The position numbers and the translations under genes are program-made. The notes beneath the pieces are model-generated. The model saw nothing but the letters and a program-made list of their open reading frames with translations. It ran no database searches and was not told the origin of the DNA. 64,000 nt of DNA from Ahaetulla prasina (lineage: Eukaryota; Chordata; Lepidosauria; Squamata; Colubridae), in the NCBI RefSeq assembly GCF_028640845.1, contig NC_080540.1, forward strand, positions 214,393,800 to 214,457,799, given 5' to 3'. Shown here one piece after another: positions 1 to 10,170 of the stretch (the first letter of the stretch is position 1; every line of letters starts with the position of its first letter).

Positions 1-779
1 CTTTCTAGGGACTTCAAATGGAAAAAGCTGCCTCTTTTTTTCCCCTCCCTCATGGTTGCTTCCCACCCGCCCCCTGCCTGCCGCCTTGCTAGCTTCATGG
101 GCGGCTGAGCTACTTTGAAGTCCCCCCTCAAAAAAGGAACATAAGACACACTGCTTACAAGGAGGCAGGGGCTGAATGAGCTGGTGAGCCAGCAAAATAT
201 TGCAGCATGAAGCTTTTGTGGTATTAAAAAACAAATGGGGGAAGGAAAAAAAAAAAGAGAGAGAGAATCGGTGAATGGGCATGCATTTTGTTTGACAGAC
301 CGAAAATGGAATAGTTTTGAAATGCTCAAAATCTACTTGTAATGTGCCTGCCAGCATCTAATATTTAGAAGATAGAGGCTTTCAGCTGTGGCTTCTGGCA
401 TTTTAAAAGCCTTATTCCGTAGATCACCCGTAACATTGGCCCCATTCCTCTGGTGCATTCTTTGTAGATCACTGCTGTCTCTTCAATGCTGACAACTAGA
501 GATATAAAGGAAATCTGCCATGGATTTGCTAGGGAAGCTGATTTGCAAAATCTGTCAAAACACCAGTCCTTTGGTGTTCCTCTTTCCCGAGTGAAAAATA
601 TGCATTGGGGGAAAAAATGTATATATTTGTAAAAGAATGCGCTTTTTCTGAAAATTGGGTTCTGTTCATTTTCGAATGACCCTTGGAATATTCCTTAGTA
701 AATTAGATGGCTGTTTTTATCAGTTATGTCCATTAACAACTAGAAGAGCAACATCTGGAAAGTATTAAAACCTGAAGCC
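1..779. other. Unannotated AT-rich DNA, no gene seen
   Basis: I see no open frame, RNA gene or recognisable transposon here. There is a short A-rich/GA-rich run near 246-270. It could be intronic or intergenic host DNA. Confidence 0.5.
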
Positions 780-1194
780 ATCTCTTCAGAGGCGTGGAGT
801 AGTTAAACTGGTCTCTTTAAATAGAGATGAGGTGAGATTGTGATAAATGGTGGTTATTCAGGTTACATATAAAATAGATTACAGCTACTTCATCAGTTAA
901 CAATTGTAATGTGTTAAAATCATTGTATCTGTTAAGACCTTCCAAAATAGCTTGAAACCTTTTGACATATGTAAGTTCGGCAGTCTCTTGTTCTATAAAG
1001 CTGTTGTAGGGTTTTTTGTTTTTGTTTTTTTTTTGTTCTGAAACAGCAACCAGGAAATGTGTAATTGGATGTTCAGAGTGAAGTGATGCTTTGGTATGAC
1101 TTTGTCCTTGCTTCGAGTCCTGGTGTCAAACTTATGATCATTCATTTTTTTGTATAAAATTATAGCCTGTTTTTCCAATATAGAATTCAGAATA
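780..1194. repeat. Unidentified old interspersed repeat, copy 1, left part
   Basis: This stretch aligns by eye to 49036-49371. Shared landmarks in order are AATGTGTTAAAA, CTGAAACCTTTTGA, a GTTCGGCAGT-like block, ACAGCAAC, ACTTTGTCCTTG and TATAGAAT. The right-hand continuation is at 10430-10560, and the Tigger element sits between the two halves. Neither copy keeps a long open frame shared with the other, so I cannot name the family. Boundaries are approximate on the left. Confidence 0.6.
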
Positions 1195-1341
1195 CCGTAT
1201 ATACTCGAGTATAAGCCGATCCGAATATAAGCCGAGGTACCTAATTTTACCACAAAAACTGGGAAAAACTATTGACTCGAGTATAAGCTGAGGGTGGGAA
1301 ATGAGGCAGCTACTGGTCAATGTAAAAAATAAAGATAGAGC

Positions 1342-1531
1342 TGTTAAGTTCGGGAAGTAACGAGGCTGGAGACCAGGGTAGTGACAACAGCTCTTTAATA
1401 TAGGGTGAACCCAGCAACAGGCTGGGGCAAAAACCTCTCCTTTTATACAGTTCTGCTGGAGGCTTCGTCCAATCAGCAACGTGCTGATTTCCCGCTCAAA
1501 TATTTAAAGGCACAACTGTTAATACATAACA
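1342..1531 (-). repeat. Gypsy 3' LTR
   Basis: The LTR begins TGTTAAG and ends ATAACA as written on the plus strand. I see no difference from the copy at 5698-5887 over 190 bp. On the minus strand it contains a TATA-like GTATAAAAGG (complement near 1438-1447). Confidence 0.93.
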
Positions 1532-1582
1532 CTCCTCCCCTCCCAGAAAACACTTGGTCTTATTTACATATTTATTCACATG

Positions 1583-2065
1583 TTATTTTTCGACGTAGTC
1601 ACGCAAATAACCTGGGCGTCTCCTAGTTCTTTCTGACCTGCGCGGTTCAGTTCTGGGTGGTGTTTTGAGCTGGTCGGAGGGGCTGTTTTCTCCTCCCAGC
1701 TCTTTCTCTAGGCCATCGGGCTCTGGATTATTGGCCGACTCTTTTTCTTGGCCATCCGGCCTTGGATTAATTTTGGAATTTTCCTTGCTGTTTCCCTCGG
1801 GGACCTGATGGCGTCGCTGGAACTCTGGGACCTCAGCTAAGTCTTGCGCCTCCCCCGGGTCATTGTCGGCTGTGGATTCAAAGTGGTATTGGTCATTACC
1901 TGTCTCTGTTGGTTTGGTTTGGCCAGTTATTCGTTTCCTTAACTGATCTATGTGGCGCCGCCACATTCGGTTGTCTGGTAGCTCTACCACGTACGATTTT
2001 GGCCCTGTTACTTTTGTTACTTGTCCGGCGACCCAACTCGGCCGTCCCCATAGTTTCGGGCCCAC
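1583..2065 (-). pseudogene. Gypsy integrase C-terminal region (GPF/Y-type module plus tail)
   Basis: This 160-codon open frame is the 3' end of Gypsy pol. The first 45 residues (GPKLWGRPSWVAGQV then VTGPKSYVVELPD) fit the GPF/Y-like C-terminal module of Ty3/Gypsy integrases, which helps bind DNA near the catalytic core. The remaining roughly 110 residues are charged and rich in proline, serine and glutamate, ending in an arginine-rich stretch (RRSERTRRRPGYLR). The frame is separated from the catalytic core upstream by at least one frameshift. It stops about 50 bp before the 3' LTR, as expected for the end of pol. It would act in the nucleus after reverse transcription. The family assignment is good; I infer that the present copy is non-functional from the frame break. 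Confidence 0.8.
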
Positions 2066-2146
2066 ACCCGGTCGCCTATGCTCATTTCCCTTGTTTTTTC
2101 TAGCTCCCCCTTGTAACTCTCGGGTGTGTAATGGGGGTTCAAACGG

Positions 2147-2778
2147 TCAAGTGGGCACCGGAGTTTTCGTCCCATTAGCAATTCGGCTGGGCTTTTCCGT
2201 GGCTGTGCTTGGGGTTCTGTGCTGGACGGCTAGGAAAAGTCTATTTTGTTTGCCAGTCACCTGGCTTGAGCCTGGACAATGCCTCCTTAGCGCTCCGGAC
2301 GGAGCGCTCTGCAAGGCCATTCGGCGCAGGGTGGAAAGGTGCAGAGAGGCATGTCGGATGCCTTCCTCTGCCAGGTACTCTTCAAACTGGGCTGCCGTGA
2401 ATTGGGGCCCATTGTCGGACACCAGAGTGTCCGGCAACCCGTGAGTTGCGAATAGGTGGCGAGGGTTGCGATTACTGCTTCGGCTGTGGTGGACTTCATA
2501 AGTATGATCTCTAACCATTTGGAAAATGCGTCCACCACCACTAGGAACGTTTGGCCGTGAAAGGGCCAGCAAAGTCAATGTGGATTCTTGACCAGGCCCT
2601 TGGGGCTTTTCCCATTCTCTGACTGGGGCTGTTGGGGTAGCGGTCTGGACTCTTGGCAAGCTTGGCATTTCCCTACCCTCTCAGCAATCTCTGCGTCCAT
2701 GAGTGGCCACCATACATAGCTTCTAGCTAACCCCTTCATCCTTACGATGCCTGGGTGACCCTCGTGGAGGAGGTCCAA
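2147..2778 (-). pseudogene. Gypsy integrase zinc-binding and catalytic core, frameshifted
   Basis: Two or three overlapping minus-strand frames together encode the integrase. From 2778 downwards there is an HHCC zinc-binding region: LHEGHPGIVRMK, then YVWWPLMD, then CQAC. In a second frame near 2535 comes MVVDAFSKW, which carries the first catalytic Asp, and in a third near 2430 comes VSDNGPQFT with the second. The switch between frames shows one or more short insertions or deletions within the core. Integrase would join linear retrotransposon DNA to the chromosome. The order, zinc finger then catalytic core then GPF/Y module, is normal for Ty3/Gypsy. Its broken frame means this copy cannot make a single intact integrase as written. 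Confidence 0.85.
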
Positions 2779-2924
2779 TACCTTGCCCTTAACTTAACAG
2801 GAATTATTACACGATCACCCCATAACAGGCACCCCTTGAGCCGAGAGCTCATCACGTTTCTTAACAAATTCTTTGAACGTCGCCGGCAGCGGCCACCCTC
2901 TCTGTACCCAACCGAGTACAGTCC

Positions 2925-3500
2925 TTAACACAATGTCGGTATGATGCCGAGCCACTTCCTTTGATGTGACTGGGCCAGAGTCCAACGAGTCAATAAGGAG
3001 GATGGGTGTCCCGGAGTGGGGTCTTCGGTCGCCCTGGCAGTGGGCATCGGCTCAATCGTCTGCATGCCCCACTTCTTTCCCGGTCGATGCTGCAGCTTGT
3101 ATGAGTAAGCGGCTAAAAATATAGTCCATCGAGTCAAGCGTGGCGAAAGTGCCACAGGCGTTGGCGATCGCCAGCCAGTAATCCCAGTAACGGTCTGTGG
3201 TCAGTCACGATTTCAAAATTCCGCCCAAAGACATACTCATGGAATTTTTGACCCCTGATACAATGGCTAATGCTTCTTTGTCTAATTGGCTGTAGTTCCT
3301 CTCTGGGAGGACATCGTTCTAGAGTAGAAGCTATAGGGGCTTCTGTGCGTTTGGAAGTCTATGGCTGAGTACAGCCCCACCCCATAAGGGGCGCCATAAA
3401 CCAGCACTAGGGGTAGTGAGTCGTGATATTGGATGAGCAGGCTATCACTTGAGAGCAGGTTCTTTACTGCTTCAAAAGCCCTATTTTCTGACTTTCCCCA
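2925..3500 (-). pseudogene. Gypsy RNase H region, frameshifted
   Basis: Between the RT and integrase blocks, short minus-strand frames carry typical Gypsy RNase H landmarks. These include RNYSQLDKEALA near 3300, HEYVFGR and a TDHRPLL-like motif near 3190-3245, and WTIFLAAYSYKLQHRPGK near 3075-3130. They fall in different frames, so the segment is broken at several points. RNase H removes the RNA strand during minus-strand synthesis. The identity rests on motif order and position between RT and integrase. I did not find one continuous frame. Confidence 0.75.
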
Positions 3501-3742
3501 AGACCAAACAGTATTTTTCCTAAGAGCCTATGCAGCGGTTCCATAGCAGTTGCTTTGTTCTTCAAAAGACGTAAAAATTAACCAATCCCAGGAATGCCTG
3601 CAGCTCTGCTTTGTTTTTGGGCGCTGGAGCCTTCCTAATTGCCTTAACTTTGCTCTCAGTAGGGTGAATTCCTTTCTTGTCTATCCGGTAGCCCAAGAAA
3701 TCGACCGATTCGACCCCTATCTGACATTATTTGTCTTGACTT

Positions 3743-4203
3743 TTAATCCGGCTGTCGGAAAATGCTCAAGACCTTTCTTAACCGCTCCCCCAATTCCTCC
3801 ATGTTTTCCCCTGAAATTAGGACATCATCGCAGTAAGGAACTACCCCTGGGAGCCCTTGCAGTAGTCGTTCCATCAGGTTTTGGTACAGCCCTGGTGTCA
3901 CACTAACCCCAAATTGCAATCGGTGCACTTGAATGCCCCCCTGTGCGTCACAATCGTTTGGGCTTCGGCTGTGCGGGCGTCTACTGGCAGTTGTTGGTAG
4001 GCTTGGGCCAAGTCTAACTTTGCAAAGACTTGCCCTTGCCCCAAGGAGTGCAATAAATGTTGCACTACGGGAACCGGGTACGCGCTTTTCTGTAAGGCTT
4101 TGTTAAGCGTCGCCTTGTAGTCAGCGCAAATTCTAATTGACCCGTCCGATTTGATGGGGGTGACGATTGGCGTCTCCCACTTTGCGTGATCGACTGGCAC
4201 CAA
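3743..4203 (-). pseudogene. Gypsy reverse transcriptase, frameshifted between palm motifs
   Basis: Two overlapping minus-strand frames cover the RT palm. The first (4203-3898) has WETPIVTPIKSDGSIRIC, ADYKATLNK and FAKLDLAQAYQQLPV, which contains the first catalytic Asp. The second (3928-3743) has PGLYQNLMERLL and GVVPYCDDVLISG, with the YxDD box that holds the other two catalytic Asp residues. Normal RT reads through both in one frame, so there is a frameshift near 3900-3930. The protein would copy element RNA into DNA inside a particle. The protease lies just upstream and RNase H just downstream. Confidence 0.88.
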
Positions 4204-4289
4204 AACCCCCTGATTTATGAGCTTGTCCAGCTCCTTATCAATTTTGGTTTTAGGGCAAAGGACTCTCCTCGCCTTAAGCCTAATGGGGG

Positions 4290-4724
4290 CTACCTGGGGT
4301 CTAAGTTGAAGGAAATAGGGGCCCCCTTGTACTTGCCCAGGCAGTCCTTGAAGACACCTTCGACCTCGTAAAAGAGAATGTCTTTCAAATTGCAGTCACT
4401 TCTGTAGATGCCAGTCACTCCCATGCCCAGGGCACGAAACCAGTCTAGTCCCAACAGACTGGGCAGAGTTCCTTCGGCGATCGTGATGGGCAGGGTCTTT
4501 TGTGAGGGCCGTACTCGACTCGGACGGAGGTGGTCCCTCGAACAGGATGCGATTCCCTGGTAGTCGTGCACTCGTAGCCGCTGTGCTTGCAGATGGCGCT
4601 TGACGGACGGCAGCGACTTCGCCAGGGTGTCCCAGGACATGATGGTGATCGCTGATCCCGTGTCTACTTCAAGCCTGCACCGTACTCCCTCGATCTTGGG
4701 CTTTGTGAAAATCTTCTTTTCCAC
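4290..4724 (-). pseudogene. Gypsy aspartic protease and pol N-terminus
   Basis: This 144-codon frame has the retropepsin active-site motif as EVDTGSAITIMSW (DTGS-type, around residues 19-31), followed some 65 residues later by SLLGLDWFRALG, the usual second landmark. The protease would cut the Gag-Pol polyprotein during particle maturation. It lies between the gag zinc knuckle and the RT, as normal. The tail (KYKGAPISFNLDPR) leads into RT, but a stop or frame break separates the two. It is among the better-preserved parts of the element. Confidence 0.87.
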
Positions 4725-4859
4725 TTTGGTTGGTAGCGGCCTATAATGACAGTCGTTTGGTTAGACTTGGCGCCTTTCTTGTTTGAACCAATCGCGGGCC
4801 GCCTTTCCGGTTCAGCGTTTTGATTGGCCGATTTGAATTTTCGGCGGGAAGGTTGGGCG

Positions 4860-5469
4860 CTCTGCAAACCTGAGCTAAGTGTCCTTTCTTCCCACACCGC
4901 CGGCATGTTGCGTCTTTAAACCTGCAGCGTTGGCGCTGATGCTGCCCTCCGCAGCTTCCGCCGTCACGGTCCTCAGTGTCGCGTTTCTCGGTCCGGCAGA
5001 CCCTTCCTCATCCTCGCCCTCACCTTGATTCGGACTGAATCTCCTCCTGGTGTACTGGCGTTGGCTTTGCGCTCGTCTTGGATTGAAGAGGCTTTGCAGA
5101 GTCTCTGCTGCTTTAGTAGACATTTCGTGTGCTCTGGCCTCGTCCAGGCGGTGGCTAGTGTCAGGTTGCTCCTGGCTAGCAGTCGTCGCCGTGGCGGATG
5201 TCCTTGACCCCTCGGATGAGTTGCTCGAGTAGCACCGTCTAAGTCTCGGTATCCGCAGTCCTTGGGCGCTCTTCTTAAAGCGGCCATGTAGTCACCGATG
5301 GACTCGCCCTCCATCTGTCTCGTTCTCCGAATTCAAACCGCTGCACGTATTTGGGCCGGCGTGTGCGAAATGGTTCTTCAGCAAAGTCTGCAGAGTCGGC
5401 CACGATACCGATTGTATCGGCGTTGGCTCTGCCAGGGCTTCCGCAATCTCGGTTACCTCCCGCCCGCAA
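4860..5469 (-). pseudogene. Gypsy gag with CCHC zinc knuckle, frameshifted
   Basis: Several minus-strand frames tile this region. Motifs include GESIGDYMAALRRA near 5310 and a capsid-like segment running to AETLQSLFNPRRAQ near 5100. In another frame at about 4860-4960 there is a nucleocapsid zinc knuckle, CRRCGKKGHLAQVC, of the form CX2CX4HX4C. Gag would form the particle and bind element RNA. At least two frame changes occur between the capsid-like part and the knuckle. The N-terminal start near the primer-binding site at 5685-5697 is not clear. Confidence 0.8.
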
Positions 5470-5697
5470 TGGCTTAGGAAGTAAGCCCGCTTGCGGTTAT
5501 CAGATCCTGTAGTTCGTTGGCTTCTAGAAAGCTTTGAAGCGGGTCATATATGTTCCCATTTCTCCTTGCCGGGTTATGCAGTGCGGGTGGCGTGTTGCCA
5601 TTTCCGCGTTTCTGCCCTGAGTTTGCTGGGTTCGGGACTAGCGTGCTTCAGCTCGGTTCTGGTTCTCCTAGCCTCGAGATCCCACCTTCGTCGCCAA

Positions 5698-5887
5698 TGT
5701 TAAGTTCGGGAAGTAACGAGGCTGGAGACCAGGGTAGTGACAACAGCTCTTTAATATAGGGTGAACCCAGCAACAGGCTGGGGCAAAAACCTCTCCTTTT
5801 ATACAGTTCTGCTGGAGGCTTCGTCCAATCAGCAACGTGCTGATTTCCCGCTCAAATATTTAAAGGCACAACTGTTAATACATAACA
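5698..5887 (-). repeat. Gypsy 5' LTR
   Basis: This LTR appears identical to the one at 1342-1531 (190 bp). A TGGCGACGAAGG-like primer-binding site follows inward on the minus strand (complement just below 5698). Confidence 0.93.
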
Positions 5888-6018
5888 AGAGCCAAGTAAA
5901 ATAACATGAATATTTATTTGAACGAAAAACAATAAAAGTGCAAAAGGGGGTCCCCAAAAAGAATATGGTATCAAAAATACAGTATCTTTAAAAGTAACAG
6001 CAACCAAGCTAACGAGAG

Positions 6019-6996
6019 CTAAAATCCCTCAAAACTCTCCTCCTCATCATCTGTTTGTCCAAACAGAGCTTCAGCTACTTCAGCGTCTGTGATGTTATCC
6101 GCATATACGTTGTCGTCATCACTGAGTTCACAGTCGTCATCATCACTGTTGTCACTCTCATACAATGCGCTGTCTTCACTGCCATCCATAGCATTACTAA
6201 TGCCACATTTCTTGAAGGCACGTTGCACCATGTCCTCTGGAATATCTTCCCATGCATCACGAACCCACTGTGCTATTAGTTCTATGTCTGGCTTTCTCAG
6301 ATTTCCAACTTTTGTCAGTTGAGCTTGACCAGATGTCATCCATTCATGCCACATCCTTCGCACACGGTCCTTGAAAGGTTTATTTAAACTGACATCTAGG
6401 GGCTGCAATACAGATGTAAGCCCACCTGGAATAACGGCCAAAGTGACTTGAGATGACTTTGCCAATTTTTTTATGTCATCAGATGTGTGGGCTCTGAACA
6501 TATCCCAAACTAACAGTGATGGTTTTTTCTTTAAGGCTGCTCCTGGTCGTCCGTTCCAAATTTCTTCCAGCCATTTTTTTGTTCCATCTTCATCCATCCA
6601 GCCTTTAACATGTGCACGCACTGTAATTCGTGGCGGGAATTTTACCTTTTTAGGCAAGGTCTTTCTTTTAAAAATAATAACAGGCCTCAGCTTGGTTCCA
6701 TTAGCCAAACATGACAGAACGACTGTGAAATGGTTTTTTTCATTTCCTGTGGTTCTTAGTAAAATTGTTTTGTCTCCCAAACTTGCCACAGTTCTGTTGC
6801 TTGGAAGATCAAAGGTCATAGGCGTTTCATCCATATTTCCAATATCTTGAAGGTCATAGTTATGGATCCTTCTTTGTTTTATGATGAATGAATGGAATGA
6901 CATCACTTTTTCATCAAGGTCTTTTGGCAGCTTCTGTGCAATCTTTGTTCTTTGCCGCAAACATAGGTCAAACCTATTCATGAAGCGGTACACCAT
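6019..6996 (-). CDS. Tigger/pogo transposase, catalytic domain
   Basis: The 325-codon frame covers most of a pogo-family DDE/D transposase. The three catalytic Asp positions are visible as GNMDETPMTF (about residue 54), LVWDMFRAH (about residue 164) and LQPLDVSLNKPF (about residue 199), which is the DDD pattern of pogo/Tigger. The C-terminus is acidic (many Asp and Glu). The start at 6996 is artificial: homology continues upstream at 6997-7372 in another frame. The protein would cut and paste the element at TA sites in the nucleus. The element's inverted ends at 1195 and 10429 match this family. The catalytic part looks intact, but the N-terminal DNA-binding half is disrupted. Confidence 0.9.
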   Translation of the reverse strand: MVYRFMNRFDLCLRQRTKIAQKLPKDLDEKVMSFHSFIIKQRRIHNYDLQDIGNMDETPMTFDLPSNRTVASLGDKTILLRTTGNEKNHFTVVLSCLANGTKLRPVIIFKRKTLPKKVKFPPRITVRAHVKGWMDEDGTKKWLEEIWNGRPGAALKKKPSLLVWDMFRAHTSDDIKKLAKSSQVTLAVIPGGLTSVLQPLDVSLNKPFKDRVRRMWHEWMTSGQAQLTKVGNLRKPDIELIAQWVRDAWEDIPEDMVQRAFKKCGISNAMDGSEDSALYESDNSDDDDCELSDDDNVYADNITDAEVAEALFGQTDDEEESFEGF

Positions 6997-7372
6997 CCTG
7001 CTGATGCAACAAATTTTCAGTGCCTGGTACTTTAAATTTTTCTTCTTTAGCCATTTGAAGGCACGTGGCGAATTCCATACGTGTTACACAGTAACCATTT
7101 TGACGACACTCCATAACCCATTCATGCAATTCAGTCTCTAGAGCCCCAAATGAACTCGTTAAACCACGCCGAGCTTTTTGCCTTTGGAAGCTTTTCCAAG
7201 TCAGCTTTCATTTTCCGCCACTCCTTACTTGTTTTTCATCAACACAAAATTCCCTACTTGCAATACTGTTATTGCTTTCTTCTGCTCTTGAAACAACCTT
7301 AAGTTTGAAAGCAGCTTCATTATGACCTGCGTTTTGTTTTGATGGTCCAGGATTAGAAGTACTGGGATCCAT
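6997..7372 (-). pseudogene. Tigger transposase N-terminal half, frameshifted
   Basis: Reading down the minus strand from an ATG at 7372 gives MDPSTSNPGPSKQNAGHN and then FCVDEKQVR, which looks like the start of the pogo helix-turn-helix region. A stop or frame change follows. Then come ELHEWVMECRQNGYCVTRM and MAKEEKFKVPGT in shifted frames, which resemble the CENPB-type second DNA-binding domain. A further frameshift near 6995-7010 separates this from the catalytic frame at 6019-6996. At least two or three small indels would be needed to explain it. This half would bind the terminal repeats. Confidence 0.78.
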
Positions 7373-7484
7373 TCCTAACAGGAAAAAAAATTATTACGGC
7401 GTCAACTGCCATCAGGAAACCATCACCCCAGAAAGCTGTCCAAAGAGACCGTGGACGGCAAGCTATCTTTTCCAAAGGCGAAAA

Positions 7485-7552
7485 GAGGCGAGTGAGAGGA
7501 GGCGAGTGTGTCAAACGCCAAGAGGCGAGAGGAGGCGAGAGTGACAAATGCC
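7485..7552. repeat. Isolated units of the GAGGCGAG-type repeat
   Basis: The run of GAGGCGAG-like motifs ending in GTGTGTCAAACGCC and GAGTGACAAATGCCCC is the same motif set that makes up the tandem array at 9333-10170. The roughly 1.78 kb between them looks different. Confidence 0.6.
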
Positions 7553-7907
7553 CCTTTTAATAAGGGAGACGATCAAGAAAAGGTCTTATTTTAAAAGTTG
7601 CTTCCCAATACACTTCACAAAGGTTGATGATATGGATGACACAGTCATCCATTTTCATTCCCTACCGTTCCTTTTCTTTTCTTTTCCAGTCTGTGTTTTC
7701 TGGAAATGCTGTAACTATCACACAGCAATTTAAGGCAACCCTGCAACACATCATCACAAGAGACAAATACCGTACATTTGTTTCTATACAAATCGTTTTC
7801 AGGTCTCTTTATATAAATGTGTTTCGGCTTAGAACGGGTTGTATTGATTTTCCTTGCTGTAACCCTTCCTGCTAATATTACAAATATATGGGAGAAGGCG
7901 GTATACA

Positions 7908-7989
<82 letters not shown>

Positions 7990-9332
7990 GATGATGATTT
8001 TTTGCATTGGACAGAGCGAGCTTCAGTTTACCAAACTTTGTATCTTTTAATGAAACGTGTTAGTCTGGAAGGGACTGTTTGAACTCACAAAACACTTGCA
8101 ACTTTTAGTTCCGTGCTGAGGATTTTGGAAAGCAGCCCAGCAATATTTATTTATTGCTCGGACTGCTCTTATTTTCACTCCCCTTTCTTTTCTTTTCCTT
8201 CCTCCTCCTCCTTCTCTGCCTCTCTTTCGTCCCCCACCTCCCGGGATCCTTGCGGGTTGAAGGTTCTGCCCTGCCTTACACCAGCCGCCCACCCATGCCA
8301 AGGTCTCCTGGCTCTTTCGCTCTCTGTAAGCAGCGGCTTCTCGGCAGCGTCGCCCCTCCCTCCATGGATCGGCTCCTTCCCCAGCACTGAAGGCATCCTT
8401 AGGAATACACCTCCACCTCCAGGAAAATAAAAGAGGCAGAGAAGGTAAATCGCCCGCCCGTTCGGAAAGGAAGGGAGAGGACTCCAATGGAAGAAGGAGA
8501 GGAGAATTACCAATAACAAACACAAAGCGCTGGGTTAGAGGTGCCTTGTCATGTACAAGGAGATCAGAGAGGGCAACCACCGCGAAACAATAATCAGACT
8601 CAAAACGGGCTGCTTATTTGCCATTTGCTCTGGGTAGAACGGGTTTTTTTTTTTAAAAAAAAATTGGTTTGGAGAAGGAAAGCTAATTTGCTGATCTGCG
8701 CGGGGGTGGGTTTCTTTTGGCTCCCTTCTTCTTCCTCCTCCTTCTTCCCACCCTAGCTTGCAATGCCCCATCTCTCCTCCTCCTCCTCCTCCTGCCCCTC
8801 TCGGATTCGGGCGCTCATTTCTTGCTTTTGCGGAGCGGAGGTGTTGGGGGGGGGGGAGGGTTTGGGAATAGATTTGGCAGAGGAGATTACCGTAATTTTG
8901 CTCACTGTTTACGAGCAAGTCTCGGGTGATCTGGGTTACAATGTTCACTCGGGGGAGTGAAATGCAAAGTATAGTTAGCCTGAAAAAAAACTGAACCGTG
9001 TGACTGGCGGGAGAGAAGGACGGCGCCGGGAGGGGCGGGGGGAGAAATTGTTTGTTCTTGCCGTATTTCTCCGCTTTCCAAGAGGCTTTTCTTTTTCACC
9101 TCTTTCTCCCCACCTCCCCAATTTCCATAGGGGGGGAAAAAAACCCTGGGGAAAACTTGGCAAAAAATAAAATAAAATAAAAAGTACTGAGTGCAAATGT
9201 TTTTTTTTTATACTGTAGTTGGAGTTTTCCACGTTTCTTTCACATTCAAGGCAGCATTCTCCCCCCATCCCTCGCTGCTTTTCCAAAACATGCTTTGAAA
9301 CCTTTGCATTTTATTGGGATGTATTCGTGACA
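7553..9332. other. Segment inside Tigger with different composition
   Basis: This stretch lies between two blocks of the element's GAGGCGAG-type repeat. It has a LINE/SINE-like end (GGAGAAGGCGGTATACAA at about 7890) that runs straight into (ATT)n, then pyrimidine- and purine-rich DNA with TCC clusters, a TTTTTTTTTAAAAAAAAA junction at 8645-8662 and an A-rich AAATAAAATAAAA run near 9165. Open frames here are low-complexity and I do not accept them as genes. It may be host DNA captured by, or inserted in, the transposon. Confidence 0.5.
7908..7987. repeat. (ATT)n microsatellite, about 27 units
   Basis: An uninterrupted ATT run of about 80 bp directly follows a GGCGGTATACA motif that resembles the 3' end of a reptile LINE or SINE. 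This suggests the microsatellite was seeded by a retroposon tail. Confidence 0.95.
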
Positions 9333-10170
9333 AACGCCCCCTCCGCCCCCTCCGAGGGCGAGAGGAGGACGAGTAAGAGGAGGGCGCGAGTGACAAACAA
9401 ATAAAGAGAGTTCTTCTCGCCCCTTGGCGTTTGACACACTCGCCCTCCTCTCACTCGTCCTCCTCTCGCCCTCGGAGGGGGCGGAGGGGGCGTTTGTCAC
9501 CCTCGCCCTCCTCTCCAGCTGAAATTGAGTGCGGCGGCAGTGGGGGTGGGTGGGTGGGGAGGCCGCCGTGAAGTGCCGGCTGGGGAGCCGGAGCCAATCC
9601 GAGGCGAGAGGAGGCGAGTGAGAGGAGGCGCGGTGACAAACAAATAAAGAGAGTTCTTCGCCTTGGTGTTTGACACACTCGCCTCCTCTCACTCCTCCTC
9701 GCCTCGGAGGCGTTGTCACCCTCGCCCTCCTCTCCAGCTGAAATTGAGTGCGGCGGCAGGGGGGGGGGGGGGGGGGGGGGAGGCCGCCGTGAAGTGCCGG
9801 CTGGGGGAGCCCGGGAGCCAATCCGAGGGCGAGAGGAGGACGAGTGAGAGGAGGCGCGGTGACAAACAAATAAAGAGAGTTCTTCGCCCCTTGGCGTTTG
9901 ACACACTCCCCCTCCTCTCCCTCGTCCCGCTCTCGCCCTCGGAGGGGGCGGAGGGGGCGTTTGTCACCCTCGCCCTCCTCTCCGAAAAGCTGAAATTGAG
10001 TGCGAAGCGGCAGTGGGGGTGGGTGGGTGGAGGCCGCCGTGAAGTGCCGGCTGGGGAGCCGGGAGCCAATCCGAGGCGAGAGGAGGACGAGTGAGAGGAG
10101 GCGAGTGACAACGCCCCTCCGCCCCACCGCGGGCAAGAGGAGGACGAGTGAGAGGCGAAAATGTCGAACA
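9333..10170. repeat. GC-rich tandem array, unit about 225-245 bp, over 3 copies
   Basis: The marker GTGACAAACAAATAAAGAG recurs near 9391, 9633 and 9859, with a partial fourth unit near 10107. Each unit also holds TTGACACACTCGCC, AGCTGAAATTGAGTGCG, GTGAAGTGCCGGCTGGGG and GGAGCCAATCCGAGG. Within a unit the GAGGGCGAGAGGAGG block and its reverse complement form a potential hairpin. It sits between the transposase 5' end and the terminal repeat, so it may be the element's expanded promoter region. Long frames on both strands here are side effects of base composition. Confidence 0.85.
9759..9780 (+). repeat. Run of 22 G
   Basis: A homopolymer inside the second array unit. The other units have GTGGGGGTGGGTGGG at this place, so the length here is a likely replication or assembly change. 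Confidence 0.9.

Larger units (their letters stand above)
1342..5887 (-). mobile_element. Ty3/Gypsy LTR retrotransposon, complete in structure, genes broken
   Basis: Two 190-bp LTRs flank an internal region with gag, protease, RT, RNase H and integrase in the usual Ty3/Gypsy order, read on the minus strand. A 5-bp duplication AGAGC lies at 1337-1341 and 5888-5892. On the minus strand a purine-rich tract (complement of 1532-1545) directly precedes the 3' LTR, and a primer-binding-like TGGCGACGAAGG follows the 5' LTR. It is inserted in the 3' flank of the Tigger transposase gene, so it is younger than that element. Confidence 0.93.

Noticed and set aside
7817..8082. Frames of poly-Tyr or poly-Leu
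   Set aside because: They are translations of the (ATT)n run.
8047..8948. Frames of 105-177 codons between the ATT run and the GC-rich array
   Set aside because: Biased composition and overlapping frames on both strands, with no recognisable motif.
9333..10170. CRISPR-like array
   Set aside because: The units are over 220 bp and similar throughout, with no short repeat/variable spacer pattern, and the DNA is eukaryotic.
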